Shown one piece after another: positions 26,265 to 35,384 of a stretch of 64,000 nucleotides of DNA. The position numbers and the translations under genes were made by a program. Numbering within the stretch: position 1 is the stretch's first letter; the number at the start of each line of letters is the position of its first letter. The notes below the pieces were generated by a model. The model did not search any database and was not told the DNA's origin. It worked only from the letters and a program-made list of their open reading frames with translations. The stretch lies in assembly GCA_963756575.1 (NCBI GenBank), contig CAVWOM010000001.1:682001-746000 (forward strand). The letters are read 5' to 3'. This stretch comes from Palsa-504 sp963756575 (GTDB lineage Bacteria; Actinomycetota; Actinomycetes; Streptosporangiales; Streptosporangiaceae).

Positions 26265-29200
26265 GCCGACTCGGCGGCGCGCAGTTCGGCGGCGGGATCG
26301 GGGCGGCGCGCGATCGTGAGGCCGGCCGCGAGCACCGGGAGCACGGCCACCGCCAAGGCCAGCGGCAGGACCTGGGACCAGGCCAGCTGGATCAGCACCG
26401 GGGGCACCGGCGCGGTCGCGGCCGAGGTTAGCGTGATGGCGGGGACGAGCAGCTCGGCCAGGACCACGCCGAGGATCAAGCCGGCCACCGCGGACGGCAC
26501 GCTCAGCATGAGCTTTTCCAGGCTCAGCTGCGCGGCCGCCGAGCGGGGCGGCACGCCGAGGGCGGCCAGCAGCGCGTTCTCCGCGCGCCGCTGGCGGACC
26601 CCGGCCGCGATGCTGACGCAGAATCCGGTGATGGCGAGGACCGCGGCGGCGATGGCCACCGCGAGCAGTGCCTGCTGCGGCACGGTCGACAGCGGGTCGG
26701 CCAGCAGGCCGGCCTCGATCCCGCTGGCGCTGGTGGCGGCCGAACCGGGCGGCAGGTCCAGCCGGGGCGTCCTGCTGGCGGCCAGCCACCACTGCGTCAC
26801 CGGCGCCGGCGGCAGCTGACCGCTGGCCAGCAGGGCCTGCAAGGCGCCGAGGTCCACGATCAGGCCGCCGCCGCTGCCGGTGACCGTGGGGAACGAGCTC
26901 ACCGCGGCGACGATCTTCACGATCACGATGGCGCCGTTGAGGTTGGTCTGCACGGTGGAGCCGACCCGCGCGTTGCTGAGGCTGAGGAAGCGCTGGGTGG
27001 CGAGGCCGGGAATGACCCCGGCCGCGGCCGGGGTCAAGGTGAGCTGCCCGTCCACCGGGCTCGGGGGAACGCCGGCGAACCCGCTGGCGGCCAGGCCGTA
27101 ACCGGGCTGGAACGGCACCGCCAGCGCGTTGCCCGCGCCGCTGGCCATACCGCTGACGGAGGGCTCGGCGGACGGGCCGGCCGTGCCGGCGACCTGCTCG
27201 GCGCCGAGCAGTTCGGTGGACGTGGCCACGGCGGCCCAGTCGCGCAGCGCCGTGCCGGCCACCTGGCCGGCCGGGCCGGACACGCCTTCCACCGTCAGCG
27301 TGGCCGGGGTGCCGGGGTTCCTCGCGGGCAGGGTGTACGTCAGGTTGATCATGCTCAGCCGCAGCGGGTAGATCGCGGCCGCCGAGGGCCCCGAGCCGAG
27401 GTCTATGGTCAGCACGTGGTCCTGGCCGTCGGCCGGGAGCGAGCCGGCGTCGAACTGGTACACGGCGCTGTCCGCGTCTTCGACCGAGATGGTCACCTGA
27501 GCCGAGCCGAGGTGCAGCGCGGCCGGGCCCAGCCGGGCGGTCAGGCGGAACGCGGACCCGCGGCCGGGCAGGGTGACGCCCGACGGCGGCCCGGCGGTGC
27601 GGATCTTCCCGAACAGCTGGCTCGCGGGCAGCGGCGACTCGTCGGAACGGAGCCGGACCACGCGGGCGGCCTGCGGCGCGTCGATCGCGAGCGTCACCGC
27701 GTTGGTGTCGGTGTGCAGGAAGGACGCGACCGGCATGGTGCGCTGTACGCCCGGCGCGCGGGCCAGCGCGCCGGCCTGCCCTACCGTGAGCGGCTGGCTG
27801 GACTGGACCAGCACGTCCGAACCCACGCTGAAGGCGGCCTGATCGTGGACCAACTGGGTCCAGCTTTGCCGCTGGGACAGGGCGAGGGTGCCGGTGGCCA
27901 CGGCCAAGACGATGAGGAGCGCGGCGCCGCCCTGCCGGATGGGCTGGCGGCTGATCTGCCAGCTGGCCATGGCCGCGGTCAGCCGCCGGCCACGGGCGGC
28001 CAGCCGGTCGCCGGCCTTGCCTCCGGCCGGCAGCAGCCGCAGCGCGAGCACGGTGCCGCCCGCCAGGGCCAGGGCCGGGGCGACCACGACCACCGGGTCC
28101 ACCCCGAAGTTCCCGCTGGCCCCGGCCGAGACCGCGGAGTAGTGGCGGAGCTGGTCAGCCGGCCACCACGGCCAGCACGATCAGGGCGAGGTCGGCCCCG
28201 GCCCGGGTGGCCCCGGCCACGGCCGCCTGCCGGCCCCGGCGGGCCCGGGCCGTGCCCGGGGTGACGACGCTGAGCACCGGTATCAGCAGGATCACCAGCG
28301 CGCCCGCGCCGACCACGGCCGCGGCTAGCGCGGCCGGCCAGCCGAGCGAAACGGGCCCGGCCAGCAGGTCGGCCAGGCCGTATCCGGCCAGCCCCCCGGC
28401 GACGGCGCAGAGCAGGCTCAGCGGTATCGCCTCGGCCGCGGCCAGCCGGATGAGCTGCCAGCGGGTCGCGCCCCGCGCGACCAGCATGGCCGACTCGCCT
28501 TCGCGCTGGCCGGTGAGCAGCCGCGCCACCGCGAGCAGGGCCGCGCCGGCCAGCAGCGCCAGCAGCACCGCGCAGATCGCCAGCAGCGAGCGGGCCACGT
28601 CCCGGTTACTGGCCACCCCGCCAAGCACCGAGGGCAGCCCGGTGGTGAGGGTCAGATCCGGCAGCTGGACGGCCTCGGCCAGGGACTGCCGCAGGCCGTC
28701 CACGTTGGCGGCGACGTTCCTCAGCTGGCCGACCGGCACGCTGGTGATCTGCGGTATCGCCAGCCAGGAGCCGGAATCCACGGCCAGCGGCCCGCGAAAC
28801 GCGGCGGCGGGCACGGCCAGCGGCCCGTAGGTGGTGAAGCCGCTGAGGGTGCTCTGGCCGCCGAGCGCGACGTCGTCCAGACCCCAGTACGGCGACGATA
28901 CCTGCCTGGGCCGGAACAGGCCGGTGAGGACGAACCTGACCTGATGGCCGGATATCCGGTCACGCAGCTGCAGCAAGTCGCCCGTGCTCACGTGCAGCAG
29001 CGCGGCCGCACTGGCGGGCAGGGCGGCCGGGATCGGCCCGCCGCCGGCGGGCAGGGCGCCGGGCCAGTGACCGGAGACCAGCGTCGCCCGCGCGGCGATG
29101 TCGTCGAAGGCGGCGGCCTCGGCGATCTGCACGTCCCGGGTGCCGCTCGGCGGGACCGGGCGGGAGCCGGGCACGAAGCCGAGCGGGTCGGACCAGTAGG

Positions 29201-29537
29201 CGTGGTAGAAGGCGAACGGCGTGCCGTCGAGGGCAGTGGAGATCTTGCCGGGCAGCAGCGAGGTGTACTGCGCGGCCTGGCTGTTGTTGACGCCGTTGCC
29301 GGTGATGACCAGCGAGGTGCCGGCGGCGTGGCTCAGGTCGTGCTTGACCGCGCGGGGCAGCGCCTGGCTGCTGAACGTGGTCAGCGCGGTGGCCAGGGCC
29401 GCGGCCACCACCACGGTGAGGGCCGCGGCCACGATGACCAGGCGGTGCGCGTTCGCCCGCGGCAACGTCAAGGTTCCCGATGTCAGTGCCCCGCGTGCCC
29501 GCGTCTCCCGCGTTGGCGTACCCCGTGTCGAGCCCAT
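26261..29537 (-). pseudogene. FtsX-family ABC permease (third, longer), one-base frameshift
   Basis: Two abutting frames make one protein of about 1,090 residues. The first part (28155-29537, 460 residues) has an N-terminal helix, an extracytoplasmic domain and TMs with GESAMLVARGATRWQLIRLA. It stops at VVAG. The second (26261 to about 28150) resumes with a family-typical RHYSAVSAGASGNFG-like stretch and DPVVVVAPALALAGGTVLAL, then a second FtsX block. At 28150-28157 the frame hits TGA where the family has a Trp codon followed by Gln-Leu; the total of 3,277 bases is one more than intact. It is the first gene of the ABC operon. The promoter should lie in 29538-29626. Confidence 0.8.
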
Positions 29538-29626
29538 CAGGATTCTGAGCTTACGATCCGGACCAGCTGATAAAAAAGGGTGCGTGCCTGACCGTAACCG
29601 GTCTGGAATACAAAGGGAGCCTAGGT

Positions 29627-30430
29627 ATGTCCGTCGTCGTCATCACGGGGGCCGCGGGCCTCGTCGGATCCATGCTGCGGCCCCGGCTGGCCCGGCCCGG
29701 GCGCACGCTTCGGGTACTGGACGTCACCCCGATGACGGCCGGCCCCGGCGAGGAGGTGATCCAGGCCTCGGTGACCGGCCTGGACGCGATGACCGCGGCC
29801 TGCCAGGGGGCGGACGCCGTCATCCACCTGGCCGGGATCCCGGGCGAGGCGTCCTGGGAGCGGATCAGCGCGCTGAACATCAACGGCAGCTACGTGACGT
29901 TCGAGGCGGCCCGGCGGGCCGGCGTGCCGCGGGTGATCTTCGCGTCGTCCAACCACGCGGTGGGGTTCACCCCGCGTTCGGCCTTCCCGGTGCCCGACTA
30001 CGCCTTCCCCGCGCCGGACACCCACTACGGCGTGTCCAAGGCGGCCGTCGAGGCGCTGGCCGCGATGTACCACCACCGGCACGGCCTGGACGCGATCTGC
30101 GTGCGGATCCTGTCCTGCTTCCCGGAGCCGAGGAACATCCGGATGCTGTCCACCTGGCTGTCGCCCGACGACGCGGGGCGCCTCTTCGAGGCGTGCCTGA
30201 CCGCGGAGCGGCCCGGGTTCCGGGTCATCTTCGGGGTCTCCGCCAACACCCGCGGCGGCTGGGTGTCGCTGGAGGAGGCGAAGGCGCTCGGCTACCAGCC
30301 CGCGGACGACGCGGAAGCCTTTGCCCCCAAGATCATCGCCGAGCACGGCGAGCCGGACCCGGACGACCCGGCGCTGCGCTACCTAGGCGGTGAGTACACC
30401 TTCCCCGCCGGCCAGGTCCCCCAGGCCTGA
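29627..30430 (+). CDS. NAD-dependent epimerase/dehydratase, uronate dehydrogenase-like
   Basis: Extended SDR of 267 residues. The NAD motif GAAGLVG is at residues 8-14, AVIHLAGIPGEASWE near 64, SSNHAVGF near 108, and the catalytic YGVSK near 135. The block RILSCFPEPRNIRMLSTWLS then PDDAGRL closely follows bacterial uronate dehydrogenase, which oxidises glucuronate or galacturonate to aldaric acid lactones. No other uronate genes are nearby. A good AAGGGAG ribosome-binding site precedes the ATG. It is divergent from the ABC operon and convergent with the LURP-one gene. Confidence 0.82.
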   Translation: MSVVVITGAAGLVGSMLRPRLARPGRTLRVLDVTPMTAGPGEEVIQASVTGLDAMTAACQGADAVIHLAGIPGEASWERISALNINGSYVTFEAARRAGVPRVIFASSNHAVGFTPRSAFPVPDYAFPAPDTHYGVSKAAVEALAAMYHHRHGLDAICVRILSCFPEPRNIRMLSTWLSPDDAGRLFEACLTAERPGFRVIFGVSANTRGGWVSLEEAKALGYQPADDAEAFAPKIIAEHGEPDPDDPALRYLGGEYTFPAGQVPQA

Positions 30431-30478
30431 GCCCGGCGGCTACACCTCACCGCACCGTGCCGGAAACCGGAACCCGGA

Positions 30479-30970
30479 TTAGTCGCGGCGTTCCTCGTCG
30501 TGGTGGATGCGGTCGAGGCAGATCGCGATGCAGATGATGAGGGCGTCGTTCTCGCCCGGCGCGACGTCCACGCCGTAGGTGTCCCTGATCCGGAACCAGG
30601 ACCGGGAGACCTGCGCGATGACCTGGCCGCCGTCGCGGATCTCGAAGTCCTTGTCGATGATGTTCCCGACCGCCTCGAGCCGCCCGCGGTCGGGGATGTC
30701 GATGTACGCGCGGTGGTGCAGCAGCGAGAACACCGCCTTGTGCACGGTGGCGACGACCTGACCGTCGTGCTCGATGTCCAGCGTGTCGGTGAAGCTGAGG
30801 AAGCGCTTGCGGATAGAGGCCAGGATGGCGCCCGAGGCGTCCTTGAGCTCGAAGGTCTCGCGTAGCCGCAGCGCCTTGCCGTCGACCAGGAAGACCTTGT
30901 TGTCCCGCTCGTCGGTGACCCAGAAGTCGTCGGTGATGGAGAAGAGCCGTTCCCGTACGAGATAGCGCAT
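30479..30970 (-). CDS. LURP-one-related (scramblase-like fold) protein
   Basis: A 163-residue protein. The start is the ATG at 30970; the open frame continues upstream but reads as antisense of the MarR gene. Residues such as RYLVRERLFSITDDFWVTDE, then KVFLVDGKALRLRETFELKD and SIRKRFLSFTDTLDIEHDGQ, match the LOR/Tubby-like 12-stranded barrel family (DUF567). The function in bacteria is unknown; the fold is shared with phospholipid scramblases. A TAGTTT hexamer ends seven bases before the ATG, so the mRNA may be leaderless. Confidence 0.85.
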   Translation of the reverse strand: MRYLVRERLFSITDDFWVTDERDNKVFLVDGKALRLRETFELKDASGAILASIRKRFLSFTDTLDIEHDGQVVATVHKAVFSLLHHRAYIDIPDRGRLEAVGNIIDKDFEIRDGGQVIAQVSRSWFRIRDTYGVDVAPGENDALIICIAICLDRIHHDEERRD

Positions 30971-30977
30971 ACCGCTG

Positions 30978-30983
30978 AAACTA
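30978..30983 (-). promoter_or_regulatory. -10 hexamer TAGTTT, leaderless start for the LURP-one gene
   Basis: TAGTTT on the minus strand is followed by seven bases and the ATG at 30970. No Shine-Dalgarno is visible between them. The MarR gene stops 17 bases upstream of the hexamer, so read-through from it is also possible. Confidence 0.4.
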
Positions 30984-30999
30984 TCCCAGCGCGGCCGGG

Positions 31000-31551
31000 C
31001 TAATCGTCGCCCGGCGCCGCGCTTGTCCCGGCGGTGCCACTGGCCCGGTACTCCTGCCAGCGGTCCAGGATCTGGGCGAGTTCCTTGGTCGTGAACTCGA
31101 GGAACTCGGCCTGCTCGGCCAGTCGGCCGCCGGCCGGGGTGTCCGGCCCGACCAGGTCGATGCCCTCGCGGACGAGCGCGGTCCAGCGGGTCATCACCTG
31201 GTCGCGCTGCCGGATCAGGCTGTCCCACATGCCGCCGGGCATCCGGTAGTAATCCCGGCGCGAGCCCGGCACCCGCTCCTTGTGGACCATGCCGATCTGG
31301 ATCAGGTAGCGCACCGCGCCGGACACCGCGGCCGGGCTGATGCGCAGCACGGCGGCCAGTTCGGCGGCGGTCAGGCGGCCGGCGTCGGTGACCAGCAGGG
31401 CGACGAAGACCCGGGCCGGCATGGGCGGGAACCCGGCCGCCACCAGGACGGCGGCGAACCGCTCGATGTAGCCGAACAGCGGGTCCGTCGCATCGTCCGG
31501 TCCCGGCCCGGCCGACGTCACGCCGCCTGGCACCGCATGATCGTCCGGCAC
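31000..31551 (-). CDS. MarR/GbsR-type winged-helix regulator
   Basis: A 183-residue DNA-binding protein with a GTG start. The wHTH spans residues about 35-100: FPPMPARVFVALLVTDAGRL, TAAELAAVLRISPAAVSGAV, RYLIQIGMVHKERVPGSRRD then YY. A C-terminal helical region for dimerisation follows. The pattern matches GbsR/MarR regulators commonly divergent from ABC exporters. Here the exporter starts 76 bases away on the other strand, with an AT-rich, operator-like gap between, so it probably represses that exporter and itself. Confidence 0.88.
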   Translation of the reverse strand: MPDDHAVPGGVTSAGPGPDDATDPLFGYIERFAAVLVAAGFPPMPARVFVALLVTDAGRLTAAELAAVLRISPAAVSGAVRYLIQIGMVHKERVPGSRRDYYRMPGGMWDSLIRQRDQVMTRWTALVREGIDLVGPDTPAGGRLAEQAEFLEFTTKELAQILDRWQEYRASGTAGTSAAPGDD

Positions 31552-31575
31552 CCGCCGTCACCTCCCGGCCTCACG

Positions 31576-31621
31576 ATATCGTATTTTTAAAATTCATAAC
31601 TTCGTGAAAATTGTGTAAGGT
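31576..31621 (+). promoter_or_regulatory. AT-rich regulatory gap with -35 TTCATA / -10 TAAGGT
   Basis: The MarR/ABC gap is strikingly AT-rich for this genome. It has TTCATA (31593-31598), a 17-base spacer and TAAGGT (31616-31621). Six bases later comes the GTG of the ABC ATPase, so the transcript is probably leaderless. The imperfect inverted repeat AAAATTCA...TGAAAATT overlaps the -35 box and spacer, a natural position for MarR binding. Confidence 0.55.
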
Positions 31622-31627
31622 GAAGGC

Positions 31628-32539
31628 GTGGATGCCATCGAGGTCAGCGGATTGCGGAAGTCGTTCGGTAAGACGACGGCACTGGCCGGCCTCGACCTCA
31701 GCGTCCGCCGCGGCGAGGTGCACGCCTTCCTCGGACCGAACGGCGCGGGCAAGACCACCACCATCCGCATCCTGCTGGGCCTGCTGCGCCGCGACGGCGG
31801 CGAGGCCCGCCTGCTCGGCGGCGACCCGTGGCGGGACGCCACCACGCTGCACACCCGGCTGGCCTACGTGCCCGGCGACGTGACCTTGTGGCCGGGCCTG
31901 ACCGGCGGCGAGATCATCGGCCTGCTGGCCCGGCTCCGGGGACCTAACGCAGCGGCCGACCCCAAGCGCAGGCAGCGGCTGATCGAGCGGTTCGACCTGG
32001 ACCCCACCAAGAAGGCGCGCGCCTACTCCAAGGGCAACCGGCAGAAGGTGGCGCTGATCGCGGCGCTGGCCAGCGACGCCGAGCTGCTGATCCTGGACGA
32101 GCCGACGTCCGGGCTCGACCCGCTGATGGAGGCGGTCTTCCGCGCGTGCGTCACCGACGAGCGGCAGCGCGGCCGCACCGTGCTGCTGTCCAGCCACATC
32201 CTGGCCGAGGCCGAAGCGCTGGCCGACCGGGTGACGATCATCCGCGACGGCCGGACGGCCGAGACCGGCACGCTGGCCGAGCTGCGCCACCTCACCCGGA
32301 CCACGATCGACGCCGAGCTGGCCGTCCCGCCCGGCCTGGACGGACTGCCGGGCGTGCACGCCGCCGAGATCAGCGGCACGCACCTGAGATGCGAGGTGGA
32401 TCACGCCGCCCTGAACGACGTCCTCGCCCGGCTGACCACGGCCGGGGTGGTGACGCTGGAGTGCCGCCCACCCACGCTCGAGGAGCTGTTCCTGCGTCAT
32501 TATCCGGCCGAACGGAGTGGGCTGGGAGCCTCGCGATGA
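31628..32539 (+). CDS. ABC exporter ATPase (DrrA-like)
   Basis: A 303-residue ATP-binding subunit. Walker A is GPNGAGKTTT near residue 37, the signature YSKGNRQKVALIAALA (a YSKGNRQK variant of LSGGQ typical of polyketide-antibiotic exporter ATPases) near 135, Walker B LLILDEPTSGLDPLM near 155, and the H-loop LLSSHILAEAEAL near 190. A C-terminal regulatory extension follows. The stop overlaps the permease ATG as ATGA. Likely role: export of a hydrophobic drug or metabolite under control of the divergent MarR regulator. Confidence 0.92.
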   Translation: MDAIEVSGLRKSFGKTTALAGLDLSVRRGEVHAFLGPNGAGKTTTIRILLGLLRRDGGEARLLGGDPWRDATTLHTRLAYVPGDVTLWPGLTGGEIIGLLARLRGPNAAADPKRRQRLIERFDLDPTKKARAYSKGNRQKVALIAALASDAELLILDEPTSGLDPLMEAVFRACVTDERQRGRTVLLSSHILAEAEALADRVTIIRDGRTAETGTLAELRHLTRTTIDAELAVPPGLDGLPGVHAAEISGTHLRCEVDHAALNDVLARLTTAGVVTLECRPPTLEELFLRHYPAERSGLGASR

Positions 32540-34172
32540 CCCCTCCCGCCCCCGTCGGCAAAGTGCTGGCCGGTACCGGCGTCCTGGCCCAGCTCGACCT
32601 CCGCCGGGACCGGATCATGGTGCCCGCCTGGGTCTACGTGATCACCGCCCTGATCGCCAGCAACTCCTGGAGCCTGAACAAGCTGTACCCCACCGCCTCG
32701 GCCCGGGCCGGCCTGGCGGGCAGCGGCGGCCGCAACCCGGCGCTGGTGTTCCTGTACGGCCGGCTGTCCGGCGATTCCCTCGGGGCCGTCAGCGCCTGGC
32801 GGTACGGGGTGTGGGCCGCCCTCGCGGCCGCCCTGATGAGCATCTTCCTGGTGATCAGGCACACCCGGGCCGACGAGGAAGCCGGCCGGGGCGAGCTGAT
32901 CGGCTCGGCCGCCACGGGACGGCTGGCCCCGCTGACCGCCGCGCTGGGGGTGGCGGTGACGGCCAGCGCGGTGCTGACCGGGCTGCTGCTCGCGGCGCTG
33001 GTGTTCCTCGGCCTGCCCGCGGCCGGCTCGGCCGTCTTCGCGCTGGTCATCACCACCTGCGGGCTGGCCCTGGCCGCGGTGGCGGCGGTGACCGCGCAGC
33101 TGTGCGCCAGCGCCCGCGCGGCCCGCGGGATCGCGATCGGCGTGCTCGGCGCGGCCTACCTGCTCCGGGCCGTGGGCGACGCGGCCGACGCCGGCGGCCC
33201 GGGCGGCTGACCTGGCTGTCCCCGCTCGGCTGGACCGAGCTCGCGCGGCCGTATACCGCCGACCGGTGGTGGGTCCTGGCCCTGCCGCTGGCGCTGGCCG
33301 CGGTGGCGACGGCCGCCGCGTACGGCCTGGCCGTGCGGCGCGACCACGGCGCCGGGCTGCTCCCGGACCGGCCCGGGCCCGCCGCCGCGCCCGCCTGGCT
33401 GCGCGGGACCCGGTGGCTGCCGACACTGGGCCTGGCCTGGCAGCAGCAGCGCGGGACGCTGGCCGGGTGGGCGGCCGGCTTCGCGTTCACCTTCGCCGCC
33501 AGCGGGGCGGCGGCCAAGGGCATCGGCTCCCTGCTCGGCGGGAGCACGCAGCTCAGGCAGGCCTTCACCCGGCTGGGCGGGCAGGCCGGGATCACCGATG
33601 CCTACCTGGCCGCGATCATGTCGCTGGCCGGGCTGGCCGCCGCGGCCTACGCCACCTCGGCGGTGCTGCGGCTGCGGGCCGAGGAGAGCGCCGGACGGGC
33701 CGAGCCGCTCCTGGCCACGGCGGCCGGGCGGATCAGGTGGGCGCTCAGCCACGTCGCCGTCGCCGTGGCCGGCGCGGCGCTGCTGCTCGCCGTCGCCGGG
33801 GTGGCCGCGGGGCTCGGCTACGGGCTGCGCACCGGGTCGGCCGGTCCCGAGGTCGCCCGGCTGCTCGGTGCGGCCCTGGTCCAGCTGCCCGCGTCGCTGG
33901 CCGTGGCCGGGGCGGCGGTGGCGCTGTTCGGGCTGGCGCCCCGGGCCTGCGTGGCCGGCGCCTGGTCGGTGCTCGGCGCGGTGGTCGTGATCGCCCTGTT
34001 CGGCCAGGTCCTGCAGCTGTCCGGGTGGGTGACGGGGATCTCGCCGTTCAGCCACGTGCCGAAGCTCCCCGGCGGCGCGGTCGCCGCTGTGCCGCTGCTC
34101 TGGCTGGCCCTAGCCGCGCTGGCGCTCGCCGCGGCCGGCCTGGCAGGCCTGCGCCGCCGCGACATCGGCTGA
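32536..34172 (+). pseudogene. ABC-2 exporter permease (polyketide-exporter type), one-base frameshift
   Basis: The membrane partner of the upstream ATPase. The first frame (about 224 residues) includes VIRHTRADEEAGRGELIGSA and breaks after DAADAGGPGG near 33205. The other frame continues with LTWLSPLGWTELARPYTADR and WWVL, the conserved mid-protein motif of this family, then LRLRAEESAGRAEPLLATAA and further helices to 34172. The total of 1,637 bases is one short of intact. The break is in a run of G and C, so a sequence error is likely. The corrected length of about 545 residues suits the family, with about 12 helices in two six-helix halves. Confidence 0.85.
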
Positions 34173-34261
34173 TCCACTACCCCTGAAACCAGGTATCGCA
34201 CTTTGCATACAGTCGCCCATAAACTGGCGCTGTACCCTAGCGAACCATCAGGAGGGGAACT

Positions 34262-34945
34262 ATGTCCCAGGGGGGGACGATGGCGGCCATGATCCGGCCC
34301 CTGCAAAGGCCGGTACCGCTACGGCAATCCGTCTACGACGCGCTGATCGACCTGATCGTGGGCGGTGAGCTACCGCCCGGCCAGCACATGGTCGAGACCG
34401 ACCTGGCCCGCCAGCTCGGCGTCAGCCGGCAGCCTATCCGCGAGGCGCTGCACCGGATGGAGGCCGAAGGCTGGGTCGACCTGCGGCCCAGCCAGGGCGC
34501 CTTCGTGCACGTGCCTACCGATACCGAGGTGGATCACCTGCTGGATGTCCGCGTGCTGCTCGAGGCCGAGACGGCCCGCCTGGCGGCGGCCATCCCGGCC
34601 GGCCCGGTCAAGGCGGCCCAGCTGACCCGGCTCCGGGAGATCTGCCAGGAGGGCAGGTCCGCCGCCGAGGCGGACGACTTCGCGGGCGCCGTGACGGTCA
34701 ACAACACCTTCCACGCCGAGATCGCGGCCATCGCCGGCAACACGGTGCTGGCCGAGCTGGCCCACATCGTCGGGCGGCGGGTCCAGTGGTACTACCGGAT
34801 GGTGGCCCCGGAGCGCGGGCACGGCTCCTGGGAAGAGCACACGGAGCTGATCGGGGCCATCGAGGCAGGTGATCCCGTCCTGGCGCAGGAGGTCGCGCGC
34901 AAGCACACCGAGCGCACCCGCGAGGCCTACCACCAGCCCAGGTAA
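34262..34945 (+). CDS. GntR-family (FadR/FCD subfamily) transcription regulator
   Basis: A 227-residue regulator. The N-terminal winged helix is LRQSVYDALIDLIVGGELPP then METDLARQLGVSRQPIREAL, the standard GntR signature. The FCD effector domain spans about 85-215, with metal/ligand histidines probably in NNTFHAEIAAIAGN and EEHTELIGAIEAGD and a terminal KHTERTRE. A strong AGGAGG ribosome-binding site lies seven bases before the ATG. It is not obviously linked to a metabolic operon; the palindrome at 3850 is far away. A long hairpin follows the gene. Confidence 0.92.
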   Translation: MSQGGTMAAMIRPLQRPVPLRQSVYDALIDLIVGGELPPGQHMVETDLARQLGVSRQPIREALHRMEAEGWVDLRPSQGAFVHVPTDTEVDHLLDVRVLLEAETARLAAAIPAGPVKAAQLTRLREICQEGRSAAEADDFAGAVTVNNTFHAEIAAIAGNTVLAELAHIVGRRVQWYYRMVAPERGHGSWEEHTELIGAIEAGDPVLAQEVARKHTERTREAYHQPR

Positions 34946-35006
34946 CGCGCGGGCGGCTTGGCTGACACGTGAGGCCTGGCGCGTGCAGCCGCCGCGTTCG
35001 GCCGCG

Positions 35007-35048
35007 TCTGTGACGGTCCGCACAACATGATGTGCGGGCCGTCACAGA
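35007..35048 (+). terminator. Long hairpin after the GntR gene
   Basis: An 18-base stem (TCTGTGACGGTCCGCACA against its complement, one G:T pair in RNA) and a six-base loop ACATGA fill exactly 42 bases, 62 bases after the regulator stop. There is no T-tract, as is common for actinobacterial intrinsic terminators. A protein-binding palindrome is the alternative. Confidence 0.65.
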
Positions 35049-35384
35049 TGTCTGGCCTGGCCCCACGAGTCACGGATTGTATGCCGTCAGGGGCAGCCGG
35101 ATCCCCGCGTGTCGGCCGCCGTTTTCGGCGTGTCCGGTTTCCGTGGGTGTAGCCGGATATCACTGAGGGCGATATCGGGCTCACCCATAGCAAAAGAACC
35201 TGGTGCGACTCGCCTTAAAGCCCGGAATGCATCATGGCGGCGGTGCCTGGGCAGTAGCGTGTGTCTTCGGATCGTGACCTTGAGCCTCGCAAATTATCCA
35301 AGTAGGTAGCAGAGTGTCTCGTTTGTCGCGATGATGCTGTAGATCATTGACCTGCTGTACGACAGACAGGGGAGTGACCCTTAT
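35049..35384. other. Intergenic region before the disordered membrane protein
   Basis: This is 336 bases without a credible gene. Near the 3' end, a short dyad CTGTACGACAG and the ribosome-binding site GGGGAGTG precede the ATG at 35385. Nothing else is recognisable. Confidence 0.5.

Noticed and set aside
26264..26792. An N-terminal extension of permease copy 2 (long frame to 26792)
   Set aside because: The extra 176 residues are Arg/Ala/Gly-rich antisense-like sequence inside permease 3; the ATG at 26264 aligns with the start of copy 1 and overlaps the upstream stop as ATGA.
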